A stretch of DNA of 64,000 nucleotides from Lineolata rhizophorae (lineage: Eukaryota; Ascomycota; Dothideomycetes; Lineolatales; Lineolataceae): the NCBI GenBank assembly GCA_010093515.1, contig MU001673.1:1500136-1564135 (forward strand), in the 5' to 3' direction. How positions within the stretch are numbered: the first letter of the stretch is position 1; every line of letters begins with the position of its first letter. Position numbers and translations under genes: made by a program. A model generated the notes under the pieces. That model saw only the letters and a list, made by a program, of their open reading frames with translations, was not told where the DNA came from and did no database searches. This document shows positions 10,549 to 22,564 of the stretch, in pieces.

Positions 10549-13500
10549 TGGTCGAGGGTGCGCTCTTCTCGATGGCGATGAGCGGAGTGCGAAGAGTGGG
10601 TGGCGATGCGGTGCGGTGTCGATGCGGGGGCGGCGATAGAGGGTAGAGGAAGTGCGGATGGAAAGGGGAGAGAATGATAAGAGCAAGGTTAGAAAGGAAG
10701 GAGGCGCGTTCGGAGAACGGGGAGGGGTGAGAAAGCAAGAAATGCGGGATGGAGAAGCTTCGTGGCTAGCTAGGGTTGCGTTGGAGCTTTCTTCACTTTT
10801 TTCGAGCAGGGGTGAAATGGCAGGGCGCTGATTGGTTCGGAAACTCGAGGGGACTCGCGTAAAATTGGCGAGGCTCTATGTAAGTAATTCTAACCCTATT
10901 CTATCTGGCATCTCTACCTATAGTCCAACTGAGACTATAAAGAAAAACAACTTCCTGTATAGAGAGGGATGTGTTCTCGCTACCCTACTACTATGCCCGA
11001 AGGACATAGGTAATTCTAACTCGGGAGGCATCTCGTGCACTCACCTTATGCAGTGTTGACTTAGAGGCGAGAAATTCATATACGAAATTCAAAGTGACCA
11101 AATGTAGGAGATAATGAAAGGGATAGCGGAGGTCAAAAGATTGCTTCCGTTTTCGTGCAGCAGACAATGTCGCTAGCTTTTCATGTGAGCTGCACTTTAC
11201 AAGGACTTACACACGCAAATACTACATGGTGGTGTCCAAGTTTTTGAATATACATTGCTAGAATCTTATCTCACAAAGGGCGCTTTTTAAGGCTTGTTCG
11301 GTAGTTTGCTTGCCATTTGCAATTTGGATATTCCGATAATCCATTTCTGCGCTATATCAAATAACATGACACACTAAGCCGCTAACATTAGTCTGAACAC
11401 ATCAGCGTCCGTGTGATGGCGTGCAATATTTGCAAAAAGTATCATGCAGAGGCCTACCGTGTCAATTCCACTGTTACTAAATATATTGTGGGCGCTGCCG
11501 CGCTTCCGTTCGCTGCCCGCGATACCGTTACTTTGTTACCTTAAAGATATCAAGATCATCGGACTATTTAGATAGGTTCACTATCAGGTATTGAGAAATG
11601 CATTTGTCCGTTGCCATATACTACGCTGCAAATCTCGAAAGATTCTGCTCATGCCTATAAATATTTATTCGGCTAAGCGGGCTAGAGACCATCTTTGCTT
11701 GGCTACTAAGTTGAAAGCTGTAAACTAGGGTACATCAAGTCGCCAAAGCACCGACCATTTTACTTGCGACTTAGCTGTACACCGCCGCAATAGCGTTGCC
11801 AAAATCGGCTGTGGAGGGAAGGGAATGATGAAGTACCAGAGCCGAGGGCTAGGGTTCGGGAGACGATTTCTGGTGTCGTCCAATCGTGAGTGACTCGACA
11901 AAGCTTAATTAATGCACAAGTCCAGCACGCCCACCAACAGCGAAGCCGAGTGCAGTAGGTTCACATTCCTTCAGTCAAAGCGACAAGGACCTTTCGATAG
12001 GTTCGTGTCTATATTTATGTTCTCACGGAGGCGAGATCGACATTGACGAAAGCTAGAGGTCCAATTGGGGAGCACAGAGCGGGCATGGCACAAAAGAAAG
12101 CTGCGTTGCATCCATGGCCACGGGCAGACGGCAACCACGGCCGGCCATTGGCAATTCCGGGGCTCCAATGTCAACGACGTTTGTATCGCCGCGACCACGG
12201 CCCCGGAAATCCAGGAGAGCCGGTGAGTCGATACCAACACGCTAGCCTAACCCGGGGAAGCCCTCCTTGATATCACCACTCGTCCACACAATGCCGGCGG
12301 CCGGCGCACGGCATGCGTCTCCCGGGCGCGATGGCTGGACGTGCGCAGTTTCTTCCTAAGTGTGAGATGTGGTGAGAGGAGGTTGCATCCCACACGTCCC
12401 GAACGCAACCTGGGGGCCATGCGGGCCCGCTCCTCGTACGTAACGGAGCTCTGCCCAACTCACGATAATCCATGCCGTTCTAGGCCACCTTCTCTCACCC
12501 ACACCCTCCCACTCTGGCCCCTGATAAGCTTGTTTCCCGCCTCGGATGGATGCTGATATCGCCACTCAGGACCCAGCGCGGGGCGAACGCCTATCCTGGG
12601 AAAAGAGCCGAGCGCAAGTTCGACCCCTGGCAACTGAAGCCGACGAACGCCCCTCAACAGCCACGACGGCTTTCCAGAGAGCCGTTTTCCAGCCACAGAG
12701 GCCAGCCACAGGCGCGCGGAGCTGACTTCGGGGACGAGTCACCGCGCCTTAGACCCATAACAAACGCCTGCTAAGAAGTGCCGGCACCAAACCGACAGAA
12801 CGCCCGCCCGCCGATCGCGTTTCGAAAGGCGGTCAACGAACCCTAAAGTAAAGGGGCCCATCAGATGACGATGCCATCGAGAGCGGAGTCGACCCCTTTT
12901 GTCAAATTAACTTTGCGTCGTCTCTGTGAACGACCCCACACTCACATGTCGCGCGCGCTCGAGTCCCAGCCAGGTTTGTCTTGCCTGCTGCAACGGCGTT
13001 ATTGCTGCCTCCCCGCCAACCCGGAAAGGCGGAGCCGCGCATAGCTTGGCGCCGCGGTGAAAGAGACGGATCGAGGGTGCGTAGCCAACTGATGCCAGCC
13101 AGCGCTGGGACACAGATGCCAACGTGCAGCGAAGTGTTGTCGGAGGGCATCCGGCGGGTTTATTGACTTGCCAACTGGCAATACAACCGCGTTGCCCTTA
13201 CGCGTCGCAGCCGGATGCAAAGAGAAGGAGGGGGATGGTCCAGGGGACGGCTTCCCGCGGCGGCGGGCTTCATCCAAAAGGGAGACGCGCCTATCCCCGA
13301 CGCCAACTAGAAGCGGTTTAACGGCGCCGTGAGCTGGAGGGCGCTTTTTGCTCTGGCTCCTTTTGGGCTGCGGCTGGCGGCAGCCAAGCCCGTCGCGCGG
13401 CTCCCACCCACAAAGTCGATGCGGGTGCATCTCGCCTGACAAGCTGCAGATGATTAGAGCAGGGAAACGCCTCTTGACTGGCTGGCCCGCGGCTGGGCTA

Positions 13501-14077
13501 ACAACGCGCACGACATGAATCGCTGACTCGCCGTCGCCCAAAAGGCGGGCCTTGCCGCCGATGCTGCTGCCGCTTGCGGGCGCTGCGGGCTTGCTGCTTT
13601 CTCTTGCTTGTCTCATGGTCTTCTTGTGCCTTGGGACCCCCCGTCCGCACGGCCGTTCCATGCCCGGTCTCGTCGTCGATCATTTTCTGTCTTTGCACCG
13701 TGGACGGGCATCATCGTTGCAGCGACCGGGGGTCACTCACCAAACTCACCGTCTATTTCGTATTGGATCCGCACCGTACTGATATCTGCTGGTCGTCCTC
13801 CACTTGCGGCGGAGCCGCTTTCCTTCCCCCATTTCGTTCACGTTGAACTTCTTACCGCCCGCCACCACTGCGATCGAGCGCCTCGTACGAAACGAGTGGG
13901 TCGATTTCTTCGGTGACGCATGAGGTTCGCGCGAGAATCCCCGGCCCGTTCTACCATCCACATCACACAAATACTTCCATCGCGATAGCGTAGTCCGATG
14001 AGGCTCTCATTTTCTTCCTGACTCGTCATCACCCGGACCAAGTGCGAACCGCAAAAAGAGGGGCCGGAAGGCCTGCC
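10549..14077. other. 3.5 kb intergenic region
   Basis: The first part, to about 10800, should be the RSM22 promoter/leader. 10830-11800 has balanced composition, many short frames and no recognisable protein. 11900-14000 is GC-richer with overlapping frames on both strands (for example 12999-13661 minus) whose translations are low-similarity Arg/Pro/Gly-rich and unsupported. No RNA gene was recognised. Confidence 0.5.
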
Positions 14078-16154
14078 ATGGCTGCGGCATCCGCCATCTC
14101 CGTCGAACAACATGTCGACAATCAACACAACAACTATGAAGATAACGAATCGAGTTTTGGCGCACTACCGTGTGCCACCGACCTGATCTTCGACAACGCC
14201 GTATACGAGCGCGAAGTACTCCAGCTCCCAGAGGGTAAGACGGAGCACGACCTCGACCATCAACTCGCACTACACGCCTACCAACATCGCCATAACCGCG
14301 CCTATTCGCGTTCACATTCCCACACCCACACCCAAAGCAGTCAGTCCCCGGCCGACGACGATCAGAGCCGGATCTCAATTGACCCAGGCCTCGATGCTTC
14401 CACCGCCGTCTCCACCCTCACCATCTCATCTCGCGCCAGCTCCTCGCTCGACTCGCCGCCCGTCTACAAACCTTCTCACTCCACCGCCCGCAGTTTTGGT
14501 ACATCAACCGCCACCGCTAGCCGCCCGTATATCGAGGTCGATCCCTATCTGCTCGCGCGTGGAGCAGAAGACTTAGATGAAGAGTCTCCCACCCCCTTTA
14601 TTTTTGCAGCAGAGGAAGCAGGGTTCGGGGCCCTCGATGATACTCTGCATGTTATCGCGGGAGTAGCGGGGGAATTGAAGATGCCGCCATCAACGACTGC
14701 GAAGGCTGTTCCGGGCGCGGGGAGGGAATGCACTGCAGTGGACGGAAGGTCAGAAGGGATCCGAGCCGGGAGTCCCAAGGGCTCGAGGATCAAACGGAAG
14801 TTGGGCTCTATGGGCTTTCTGTCAAGGCTGAGGCGAGACGGAAGCAAAGCAGAGCCGCCTCCCGGCCTCGTCCCGCCACGCCCCTCCCTCACGACCAGCC
14901 AGCCCATCCTCCTCCCCACCCGCCCGAGCCGCAAGAACACGGGTCTCACGCATAGAAGCACGCGCTCCTTCCGCACCTCCTCGTCGCTCACCCCGTCTAG
15001 CCCTGCGTCGCCTACCATTACCCCCTTATCATTGAAGCACCTCCTGGATGACGAGCAGTTCGCCGCCGTTTGGAGAGAGCAAAGTGCCGAGGCGCTGCGG
15101 TTCGCTCGGTTCGAGCAGAAGCAGCGCAGAGCTTTGGCGAGGCACTACGATAGGATGATGGCGCAGGAGAAGGCGCGCGGCGAGAGGGAGCGACGGGAGC
15201 TCGAAGCACAGGTTAGTTGCCAGCACCCATAACTACAAAAGCTGCTTGGGCCCCCGACGCAAACTCGACCGTGGTGGATCCGGTGCCTCAAAACTGCTTT
15301 TCGCGAAGCTCGGGGCTGACCTGATAAATCTACAGCAAGAGCAAGAGCGCGACCGTCTCGAGGAGCGGCACCTCGACGCCGAGCTCGAGCGCTTGCAACA
15401 GCACGTGTTCGAGCGCGAAAACATGGCCACGGCCGTCAAGTACATGACGCGCTACTGCGCCGGCGGCGTGGACTCGATGGCGCCGCCCGATGTGGCGGCC
15501 CTCGCCGCCGCCACCACCACCGCCGCCGACGACGACAACAACGACTTCGAACGCGCCGAGTCCGACGCGCCGGCCTCCAACGGCAACGTCCCCTCGCGGG
15601 CCCCCGCCGCAACCCGCACGGCGTCGCTCTCAGCGGTGCCGTCCTCGCGGCCGCGGGCCGCGCTGCAGCTGCAGCTGGCCCGGCGGTCGCACTCGGTGAC
15701 GCCGGCGGACCTGGCGCGCCTGAGCCGCAAGGTGGCGCAGCAGCGGGCGCTCGAGCGGCGCCACGCGGCGGACATCAACGTGCTGCGCGGGCAGCAGGAG
15801 CAGAAGATGAGGGCGCTGGTGGCGGCGCAGGCGCGGCGGGCGGACGAGGTGGGGAGGGGGGTCAGGGAGGTGGAGCGATGGGTGGGGGAGGAGAGGGAGA
15901 GGGAGGGGCGGAGACTGGATGTGGTGGTGGGGGAGAGGAGGGAGAGGATGGGGAGGCGGTGGGGGTGGAGGGTCGAGGTGGTGTTGGGGATGGGGACGGG
16001 CGCGGTGGAGGAGGTGTTGGGGTGGAGGGAGAGCGCGCACGAGGTCAGGGCTGTGGTGCCGGTTGTAGGGTTTCCGAGGGCGGAGAGGGGGGAGGTCTCG
16101 GCGTTGGGCGAGGAGGTGAGCGCGTTGGATTGTTATTTTGAGCGCGGAGAGTAG
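14078..16154 (+). CDS. hypothetical protein with C-terminal coiled coil
   Basis: Product not recognised. Two exons, 14078-15211 and 15336-16154, are joined in phase 0 across a 124-bp intron (donor GTTAGT after CAG, acceptor TACAG). The predicted protein has 650 residues. ATG 14078 is the first ATG of the open frame, followed by MAAASAISVEQHVDN. Residues 1-300 are Ser/Thr/Pro-rich and disordered-looking, with a His/Ser/Arg repeat-like patch (YSRSHSHTHTQSSQS). From about residue 325 the sequence is helical and charged (DDEQFAAVWREQSAEALRF, EKARGERERRELEAQ). It continues through the junction into QEQERDRLEERHLDAELERL, so splicing restores an unbroken coiled coil, which supports both the intron and the gene. 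The tail after residue 500 is Arg/Glu/Val-rich. It could be a cytoskeletal or scaffold protein, but no function can be assigned. Confidence 0.72.
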
Positions 16155-17005
16155 GATGGGTTGGGCTTGGTTCTGGTATGGCTTGGTTGGAGGCATGGAT
16201 TTGATACCCAAGGACAAACAAAGTTGAAGAGGCGGCGGCATGGACGTGAATTTTCAACTTTATTTTCTTTACTTTTTTTTTTTTGGTAAGATGATAGGTT
16301 GGGACTTCTGGAAGAATGGGTATGCTGAAGGGGGAAGCTGAATTTCTTGACACATCGCGGGGTGGGCTAAAGCGCTCTTGTCTTCTGCTTCCATATTGCG
16401 AGGGCTGCGTGTTTGAACTTTGCAGATATCCCCGCATAGCGTGGCGGTTTCGTTTTCAGTGCTAATATATTATATGTTGGCCAAGGTGGTGCGGAATTTG
16501 TTGGAAGTGCATTTGTTTGCAACTCAATCTCAAATGCAGGAAAGGTTTCGAAACCTATTTACAGAATGCTCCAGTAAGTCAAGACAGTACATCATAGATC
16601 TCGTCTTTTAATTTTTGTCAGGGCTTTCGCTAATATCGAAGTATAGAGTCCAGCACCACCGCGTCACTCCACTTCTAAGACCTATCAAGTGTATGGAGCG
16701 CCTCCAGTACGCGTTCTTTGGATTGCAATCTATCTTACAATGCTATCTATCATATATCACATCAGCCAATACGCTTGGTGGGAGCCGCCTCTTTTCACCT
16801 AGGTCCCTGGTCATACTACCTCTAGACACTAAAGAACGAATACGAAGAACAAAGGAGAGGCCTGTCACATTTACGACACCAGCACAAACTGACCAATACT
16901 TGGAACCCCGTCCACCAATACAAACACCACGTACGGCCCCGGCGGTGCCACGTTCGAGTTCGGCGGCATCGTGACCGCCAGGCGCTGTTCACGCCTTTCC
17001 GGCTC
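16155..17005. other. convergent intergenic region
   Basis: This 0.85 kb lies between two genes that end toward each other. It contains a T-rich tract at about 16271-16283 and otherwise balanced sequence. I see no gene in it. Confidence 0.5.
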
Positions 17006-19332
17006 CTAACCGTCCGTATCCAATACCGCCATCCGCTGCCCCATGTGCAACGAATGCGTCACGAACCCGCCATGATACAGCACGACGCTGACATCGGTGG
17101 CGCCCTCGGGCGCGTTGAAATCGACTTCGAAGCGCGACCCGTCTGCCCTGAGCTCCGTCGCGCTCAGCCGGATGTCGGCCGGACGCCGCTCGGCTGCATC
17201 TCCTTGCAAGTATGGAGGGGTGTAGATCTCGACGCGGAACTCCGTGGGAAAGGGGTGTTCTTCGCTAGGAGCGAAGACGGGGTAGTCGAGCGGGTTGGAG
17301 CCCGCGACGAGGACGGTGCCGTCGAGGAGCAGCGTCGCGACGGAATGGTACATGCGGGGCACGTCGGAGCGGCCGGCGCGCGTGAAGCGCTGTGACTCGG
17401 GCGCTGAAGGGTCGTAGAGTAACGCCTCGAGCGAGGGCTCCGCGCCGATCTCCCAGCCTTGCGCCCCGCGGCGGCACCCGTTCAGCCACGCGACTGTGCC
17501 GTCGGGCAGGAGTGTGCCTTCGACCATTGTACGGCCGGCGGGCATGGACTCGAGGGTCCAGCTCGGGTCCGCGGCTAGGGGCTTGATGCGCCCGCAGGAA
17601 TGGTCCGTCGGCGACCATAGGTCCTGGTACGCGCCGCCGCCGCAGATGATGACTTCGGGCTCCCAGTTTGTGGCGCTAGAGAGGGGCAGCAGCACAGTGC
17701 CGCCCGTGTTGGGATAGGTGCGGTAATCGCCCGGGAGGTCAGGCAGTGTGCGGATGGTGCTGTTGGAGGTGACGCTGAAGAGCTCGGCTGATTTGGCGGT
17801 AAAGATGAAGAGGGAACTGTCAGGCAACAGATGGATGAACGGATACATGTAATACGGCTGGTTGTTGGCTAGGATCTCCATCGGGATAGATTCGCCGTGA
17901 GGAACCCCTCGGGGATCCAAAAGCTCATACGTTGGATTGTTGTTGGATGGTATTGATGGGTCGAATCCATTGCGGCTTCCTGAAGCCACGAGTATGGATC
18001 CGTCGGGCAATGTCTGCGCTGTTGGGTACCATCTCTTACTCGACAACCTATGGATACCTTCGACCCAATCAGTGCCATCAAGGCTCGAGTCGTGAGGGGA
18101 TCTGTCCAGCATCCTGATTCCGGTGTAGCCTTCCTCGACTGCCGAATCGAAGTCCTTGGTCGCATTACTACCACCAACCGAGAGAAAGCTACCATTAGAC
18201 AGGAAAGCACCGCCGGAGCAGAACGCATTTGTTTTGTAAGAAAGTGGGGTTATTTGGTTGGTAAAAGTGTCGTATTCTGATGAGAATGCGTTGCGTCCGT
18301 CGGTCAGATTTAGTTCCGTATACGGCTCAACCTTGTCCAGAAATACCGCACGCCCATTAGGGAGGAGCCCAGTATGCATTGCTGGAACACCTGAATTCCC
18401 GACGACTTTGAACTGCCCGGGAGACACATTCTCCGGGGCATCAAGTGGGAAGCGCACCTGTCGGACGTGGCCAATACAAGGTCCGGATTGACAGCCATCG
18501 CCGCAGTGTGAGGTCCTATCGCGACATCAGCTATGGGGTTCGCAGAAGGAAAGTTCAAGGTACCTACGAGTTTCCACAGAAGCCGTACATGGAACAGCAA
18601 GACCCTGAGATCCAGTCTCCACAGACTACACCGCCGAACATCGCACCGCAAGATCCATTAGTTGTGATGGAAGGCAAAGATGAAGGTGGACTGGTTGCGG
18701 CAGCAGCGCGGCTGCTGATGGAATCGGGCCGAACACTACTAGTTGCTCTGGCGGCATCGAGCAACACGCTAAGGGCAGGAAGAGAAGACGAACAGCCTGT
18801 CTGGCATCCTTTCTCGACAAGACAGTGGTCCGCCAACCACCCACAATAACTAGTTTGTGGTCAACTCCAAGCATACCCAAAACATACAATGTATAGGTAG
18901 ATCCTACCCGTCCTTCGAACAACAACCACCAAACTCGCCGATCGGATCACATATCGCCCAATTGAAATCCCTTCCGCAACGTCCGTCTTTCCGGGTTTCA
19001 ACCGACGCTGGCATTTCAAACGCGGGGGATCGGACTTTCATATTCGCAATCGAGTCATTGACCTGTTCCTTTGGGCGAGTGAGATTGTGTTGGATAAAAT
19101 TAAGGTATTGGTTGGTCTTGTCCGCAATGCAACTAGGTGACATCGTCAGCAAAAATAACTGCAGTCGAAAGAAGTAGTATTAGTACGTATTGTTTGGAGT
19201 GCAGCACTGGCCGCGCAAGCAACTGGTGCTGCCGCCCACATGGTAATCACATGCTGGTTGGACTCTAGGAAAGTCAATGTTCGCGAGAGACTGCCCGCCA
19301 AGGAGGACGAGAATAAGAACTGTTGCTTTCAT
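17006..19332 (-). CDS. secreted glyoxal oxidase (copper radical oxidase, AA5_1-like) with two CBM18 modules
   Basis: Predicted extracellular enzyme oxidising aldehydes and releasing H2O2. Exons on the minus strand: 19332-19187, 19132-18908, 18849-18568 and 18515-17006. Introns are 54, 58 and 52 bp, all phase 2. The product has 720 residues. It starts with a signal peptide (MKATVLILVLLGGQSLA), then a Cys-containing segment with CLRGQCC. CBM18 module 1 covers about 101-143 (CGRDF...FGGCCSKDGYCG...CQTGC). A Ser/Pro linker follows, then CBM18 module 2 at about 191-231 (SCGAMFGG...GSCCSMYGFCG). The rest is a kelch-type oxidase. All copper-radical residues of the family are present: Cys317 in FCSGG, Tyr381 in RWYPT, Tyr607-His608 in RMYHS and His705 in FVTHS. 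Splicing is what joins both lectin modules to the enzyme; each module is itself split by an intron. The chain ends shortly after the last ligand, within the usual family range. Confidence 0.9.
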
Positions 19333-22300
19333 ATTTAAGCCAAATCAGAGCGAGAAAAACAAAGGAAACGCAGAGCAATCTGATGCAAGACGCTAGGAAG
19401 CATGCCACGTGTATCGTTGTTTGTTGTGCAGATCGAAGAGGTCGAAGAAATGTCGTGGCCGAACTCTTTAGATACTGTTCTGGGATGACGCTGTAGCGCC
19501 TTCCGCCCTTGAATATCGGCCCGGGTCCATTCTCGTTGCTCCTGGTGACTACATTGGAAGGTGCCAACCTTTTCATTTGGAAGCGACGAAAGAATGCCCG
19601 CTGAGAAATCATCCAGGAAAGGAAGCGCCTGAGTTAAGTGAACAGGAAGTTACGATTTGGCGTATTCCAAGTTAGTACATGATAGTTAATGCCTCCCCGA
19701 ATTTGCTCGGGCTGCCGCTGCCATTCACGCTCAAACCTCTCGACAAAAAGATTGGAAGCGACACTTGCAAAGTTTTCATCGCGCCGGCCGGCAATACCAA
19801 AGTGAGGCGATAAGCGGGCAGCCTGAAATTCAGTGGGCCCTGCAACAAGCAGTCTTTTCTATAAACACGCCCCCTAAGCTAGTATCCGCAGAACGTCTTG
19901 TTGAAAGGCGCCCTTCCGCCCAGCTCTTTGGACAGAATGGCCAATGAAACCTAAAAGACAGCCCCTTTCAAGGAGAAATTGGGCTTCACTACAGCTAGAC
20001 TTCCGTCTTCTCGACCGTGGAAATGACGAGGAACGTGAGAGAAATTTCCATTTAAGGAAGCTTTTGCACCTGCGAAACGGCATGTGCCTACCGAACGCTG
20101 TGACGAGTATCCGCTGCGGTCGAGCTGGACAATGCATCTGTCAGGCGACGTCTACTATGCCATCATGACTAGGCCGGAATCTCACAGCTTTACTAGAAAG
20201 TTGGTCGGTACTTGAGTAAGAAGCTAATAATACAATGACGTTACATTTCTGTCCCATGTCGGCCGATGTTCGACAAAAATGCCCGCCTTATCCTGCTTCA
20301 ACGAACTGCAGCTCAGCTCCTCCCGAAACACCCCCTAGCATATGCCGGAAGATTTCGCCTCTTGCTGCTCCGCATGCAGCTCGGACAATCTCTCTCTTCC
20401 CGTATGTAGAGGACGACTTCGAACACATCGCACTTAACACGAGGCCCGAAGAACAGTTGAGACAGCGTCGGCCAATTGGTGTTGCCGGTTGGAGAACTGG
20501 AACAGTCCGATTTGGTTCCATCCACCACACGCCCGTTGACGTTTTCGGGCGAAGCATTTGGAATAGGTTGGATAACGTGGTGGCAGGTGCCGAGAGGATA
20601 CCGATCGTCCGAGCTGGCTTGCCCGACATGTCCGGATCGTGTTCCCGGAGATCCTACCGGGAACGCCGCGCCACTCGATGACGGGGAAGGAGGGGTCATC
20701 GGAGGCTTGCCCGGCCCGGTCGGCTGAACCGACGGGTGTAATGGGTTCAGAGGGCTTGTCGCGCGGTCGACGCTGCAGGGCGAGCATTTGGTGTAGAAGC
20801 TATCCCCGCATTTGAACTTACGATTGGTTAGCTAGACAGATTGATCTTCTTCGAACCCTTTGCATACGATGTGGAGCTTGTAGTGGCACATATTTCGAGG
20901 TGAGTTCGGGCGACTTCTTGATGCTTTCAGCACGTTCTGCCGAATTTTGCATTGAATAGCATCAACAAGACGATGGTTCAAATGTACCCGATCTCTCTCC
21001 ATTGCGTTTTCACTATATTCTCTTGATCCTTTCCCACCGCTACTTCTGAGCGTGGTTTGGTTGTATGCATTCTTCCTCATTCTCCTGTAGAGAAGGCTTG
21101 AAAAGTCAACTTTCGAGGGGTCCCTCTGTTCGTTCCCGCTACGAAGACAGCTGGTCTTTGGAAAATCAAAGACTCGAGAAACTAAGGCAAACAAAAGTAC
21201 TTCACCGCCACTTGAGCTCTGCCATGCGGTTGGAGGTCTTCGGACTCTACTCCTCCCGCTCACGGCAAAGCACCTCAACCCCATGTTCGGCACGGGTCGT
21301 TGCAATTTCCCCGTATACCGCTCTCGAGTCCCTCGGCATCAAGGCCTCCCCCACGCCACCCGACCCGGGAATTCCTAGAATCCTACCCGTCGTTGCAACG
21401 CAACTCGGACCATCTCCCCGCCTCTCTGACGCAACGCCGACCCTACCAAAAGTCGAGCCAGGCACCCTAGATTGTAGGCGAGAGACGATAAACGCGTGGA
21501 TTCCACGTTCGTACCGCGTCCATATATGTCGTACACCCTCGGCCGGCTGGCTTGCCCTGCTCCGCTCCGCGCCTCCTCTTGAGCGCCAGCTCACACTCGC
21601 ACATGCGGATTCCTGCCCAGATGCCCGGAGCAAGCGCGCGACGAGAAACAGCGGCTGCTGCCAGGCGCATATCGAAAACGGTGTCAGACCGCCACCGGTG
21701 TTCAACCTCAGACCGCCACATTAAGAGCACATGATGTGCTATTCTTGCGCCACGCCTGTATAGAACGACGGCCTGCGTTACACGAACGTTGCACAAGGCG
21801 GGCTGAAGTCGGCCGCCGTGGGAGCGTGATCCCTTACACGGACTGTTGAGCGGGCTTTGGATTGTTAGATCGGAGAGGCTTCGTGAAGGCCGGGAAGTTA
21901 GTCCTAGGATGCGTCGGGGGTGTGTGCATCACGATGTTCACTTGACCAACCACTGGGTGAAAGATTTTGGCCGCGTGGCATAGCTAGGACTACTCGGACA
22001 CAATGCAAACTGCTTTTAGATACAAGCGTATGCATGCGATCACAGCATTCAGGCGCAATACTAGGATCGGAAGGCCCGTCGGAGACACGCTGCATTCAAT
22101 AGTTTTGCAGACGGCTCGGGGAGGGAGCACCGCGCAACACGTCTTTCAGTCTTCTAGGCGCATGACATTTTCCATTCCCCACCGTTCCTGCGCCGAAGCG
22201 AAACAGAAGAAAGAAATGGGGTACTTAATATATGGAAAGGCTTACATGCAGTGCCGTTGCAACATCGAACGAATTCTCGAACGGCCGGACGTGCTTCATT

Positions 22301-22564
22301 CCCGCTGAAACAAGCGCCACATGTTGCAATTGGCCGAAGGATGCAGATATTCCGGCCCGGAGAATAATGGAGGAAAATACTTCAAACCGAAAGCGTGACC
22401 GAGAGTCTCTTTTGATCGGGGCTGACTTGGCTCGAGCAAGGTCCGACTACACGCACGAATCAGCCGGACTTGAGTCGAGCGCTCTGGCATGATTGATTCA
22501 TCCGCCACATTCGCACGACAGGCGGTATCATGGTCACTTGGGCGAGCTGGCCGGCCAGCACTGA
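19333..22564. other. intergenic region containing a probable decayed gene
   Basis: The region holds the promoter of the glyoxal oxidase gene (just above 19333) and the interrupted minus-strand frame described separately at 20313-21305. The plus-strand open frame 21065-21724 overlaps it. Its translation shows no recognisable motif and I do not call it. 21720-22560 has only short frames. Confidence 0.45.
20313..21305 (-). pseudogene. possible decayed or mis-modelled gene: about 330 codons with one internal stop
   Basis: On the minus strand one frame runs from 21305 to 20313 with a single TAG at 20832-20834. The part before the stop (157 codons) ends MCHYKLHIVCKGFEEDQSV. The part after it (173 codons) starts KFKCGDSFYTKCSPC and is Ser/Pro-rich with further spaced cysteines (GTCHH, VKCDVF, RDCPSC). 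So few stops over 330 codons in DNA of moderate GC is unlikely by chance, and the cysteine spacing looks protein-like. I could not find an intron that removes the stop while keeping the frame and a normal size. The options are a pseudogene, two tandem small genes, or an intron I cannot place. No family was recognised. Confidence 0.35.

Noticed and set aside
12999-13661. 220-codon minus-strand frame
   Set aside because: Composition is that of random GC-rich DNA, no domain or conserved motif is seen, and plus-strand frames overlap it.
16460-16560. tRNA-like A box (TGGCCAAGGTGG) followed by GGTTTCGAAACC
   Set aside because: The B-box-like element has an extra base, and the flanks do not form an acceptor stem.
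21065-21724. 219-codon plus-strand frame
   Set aside because: No motif is seen, and it partly overlaps the more protein-like minus-strand frame at 20313-21305.
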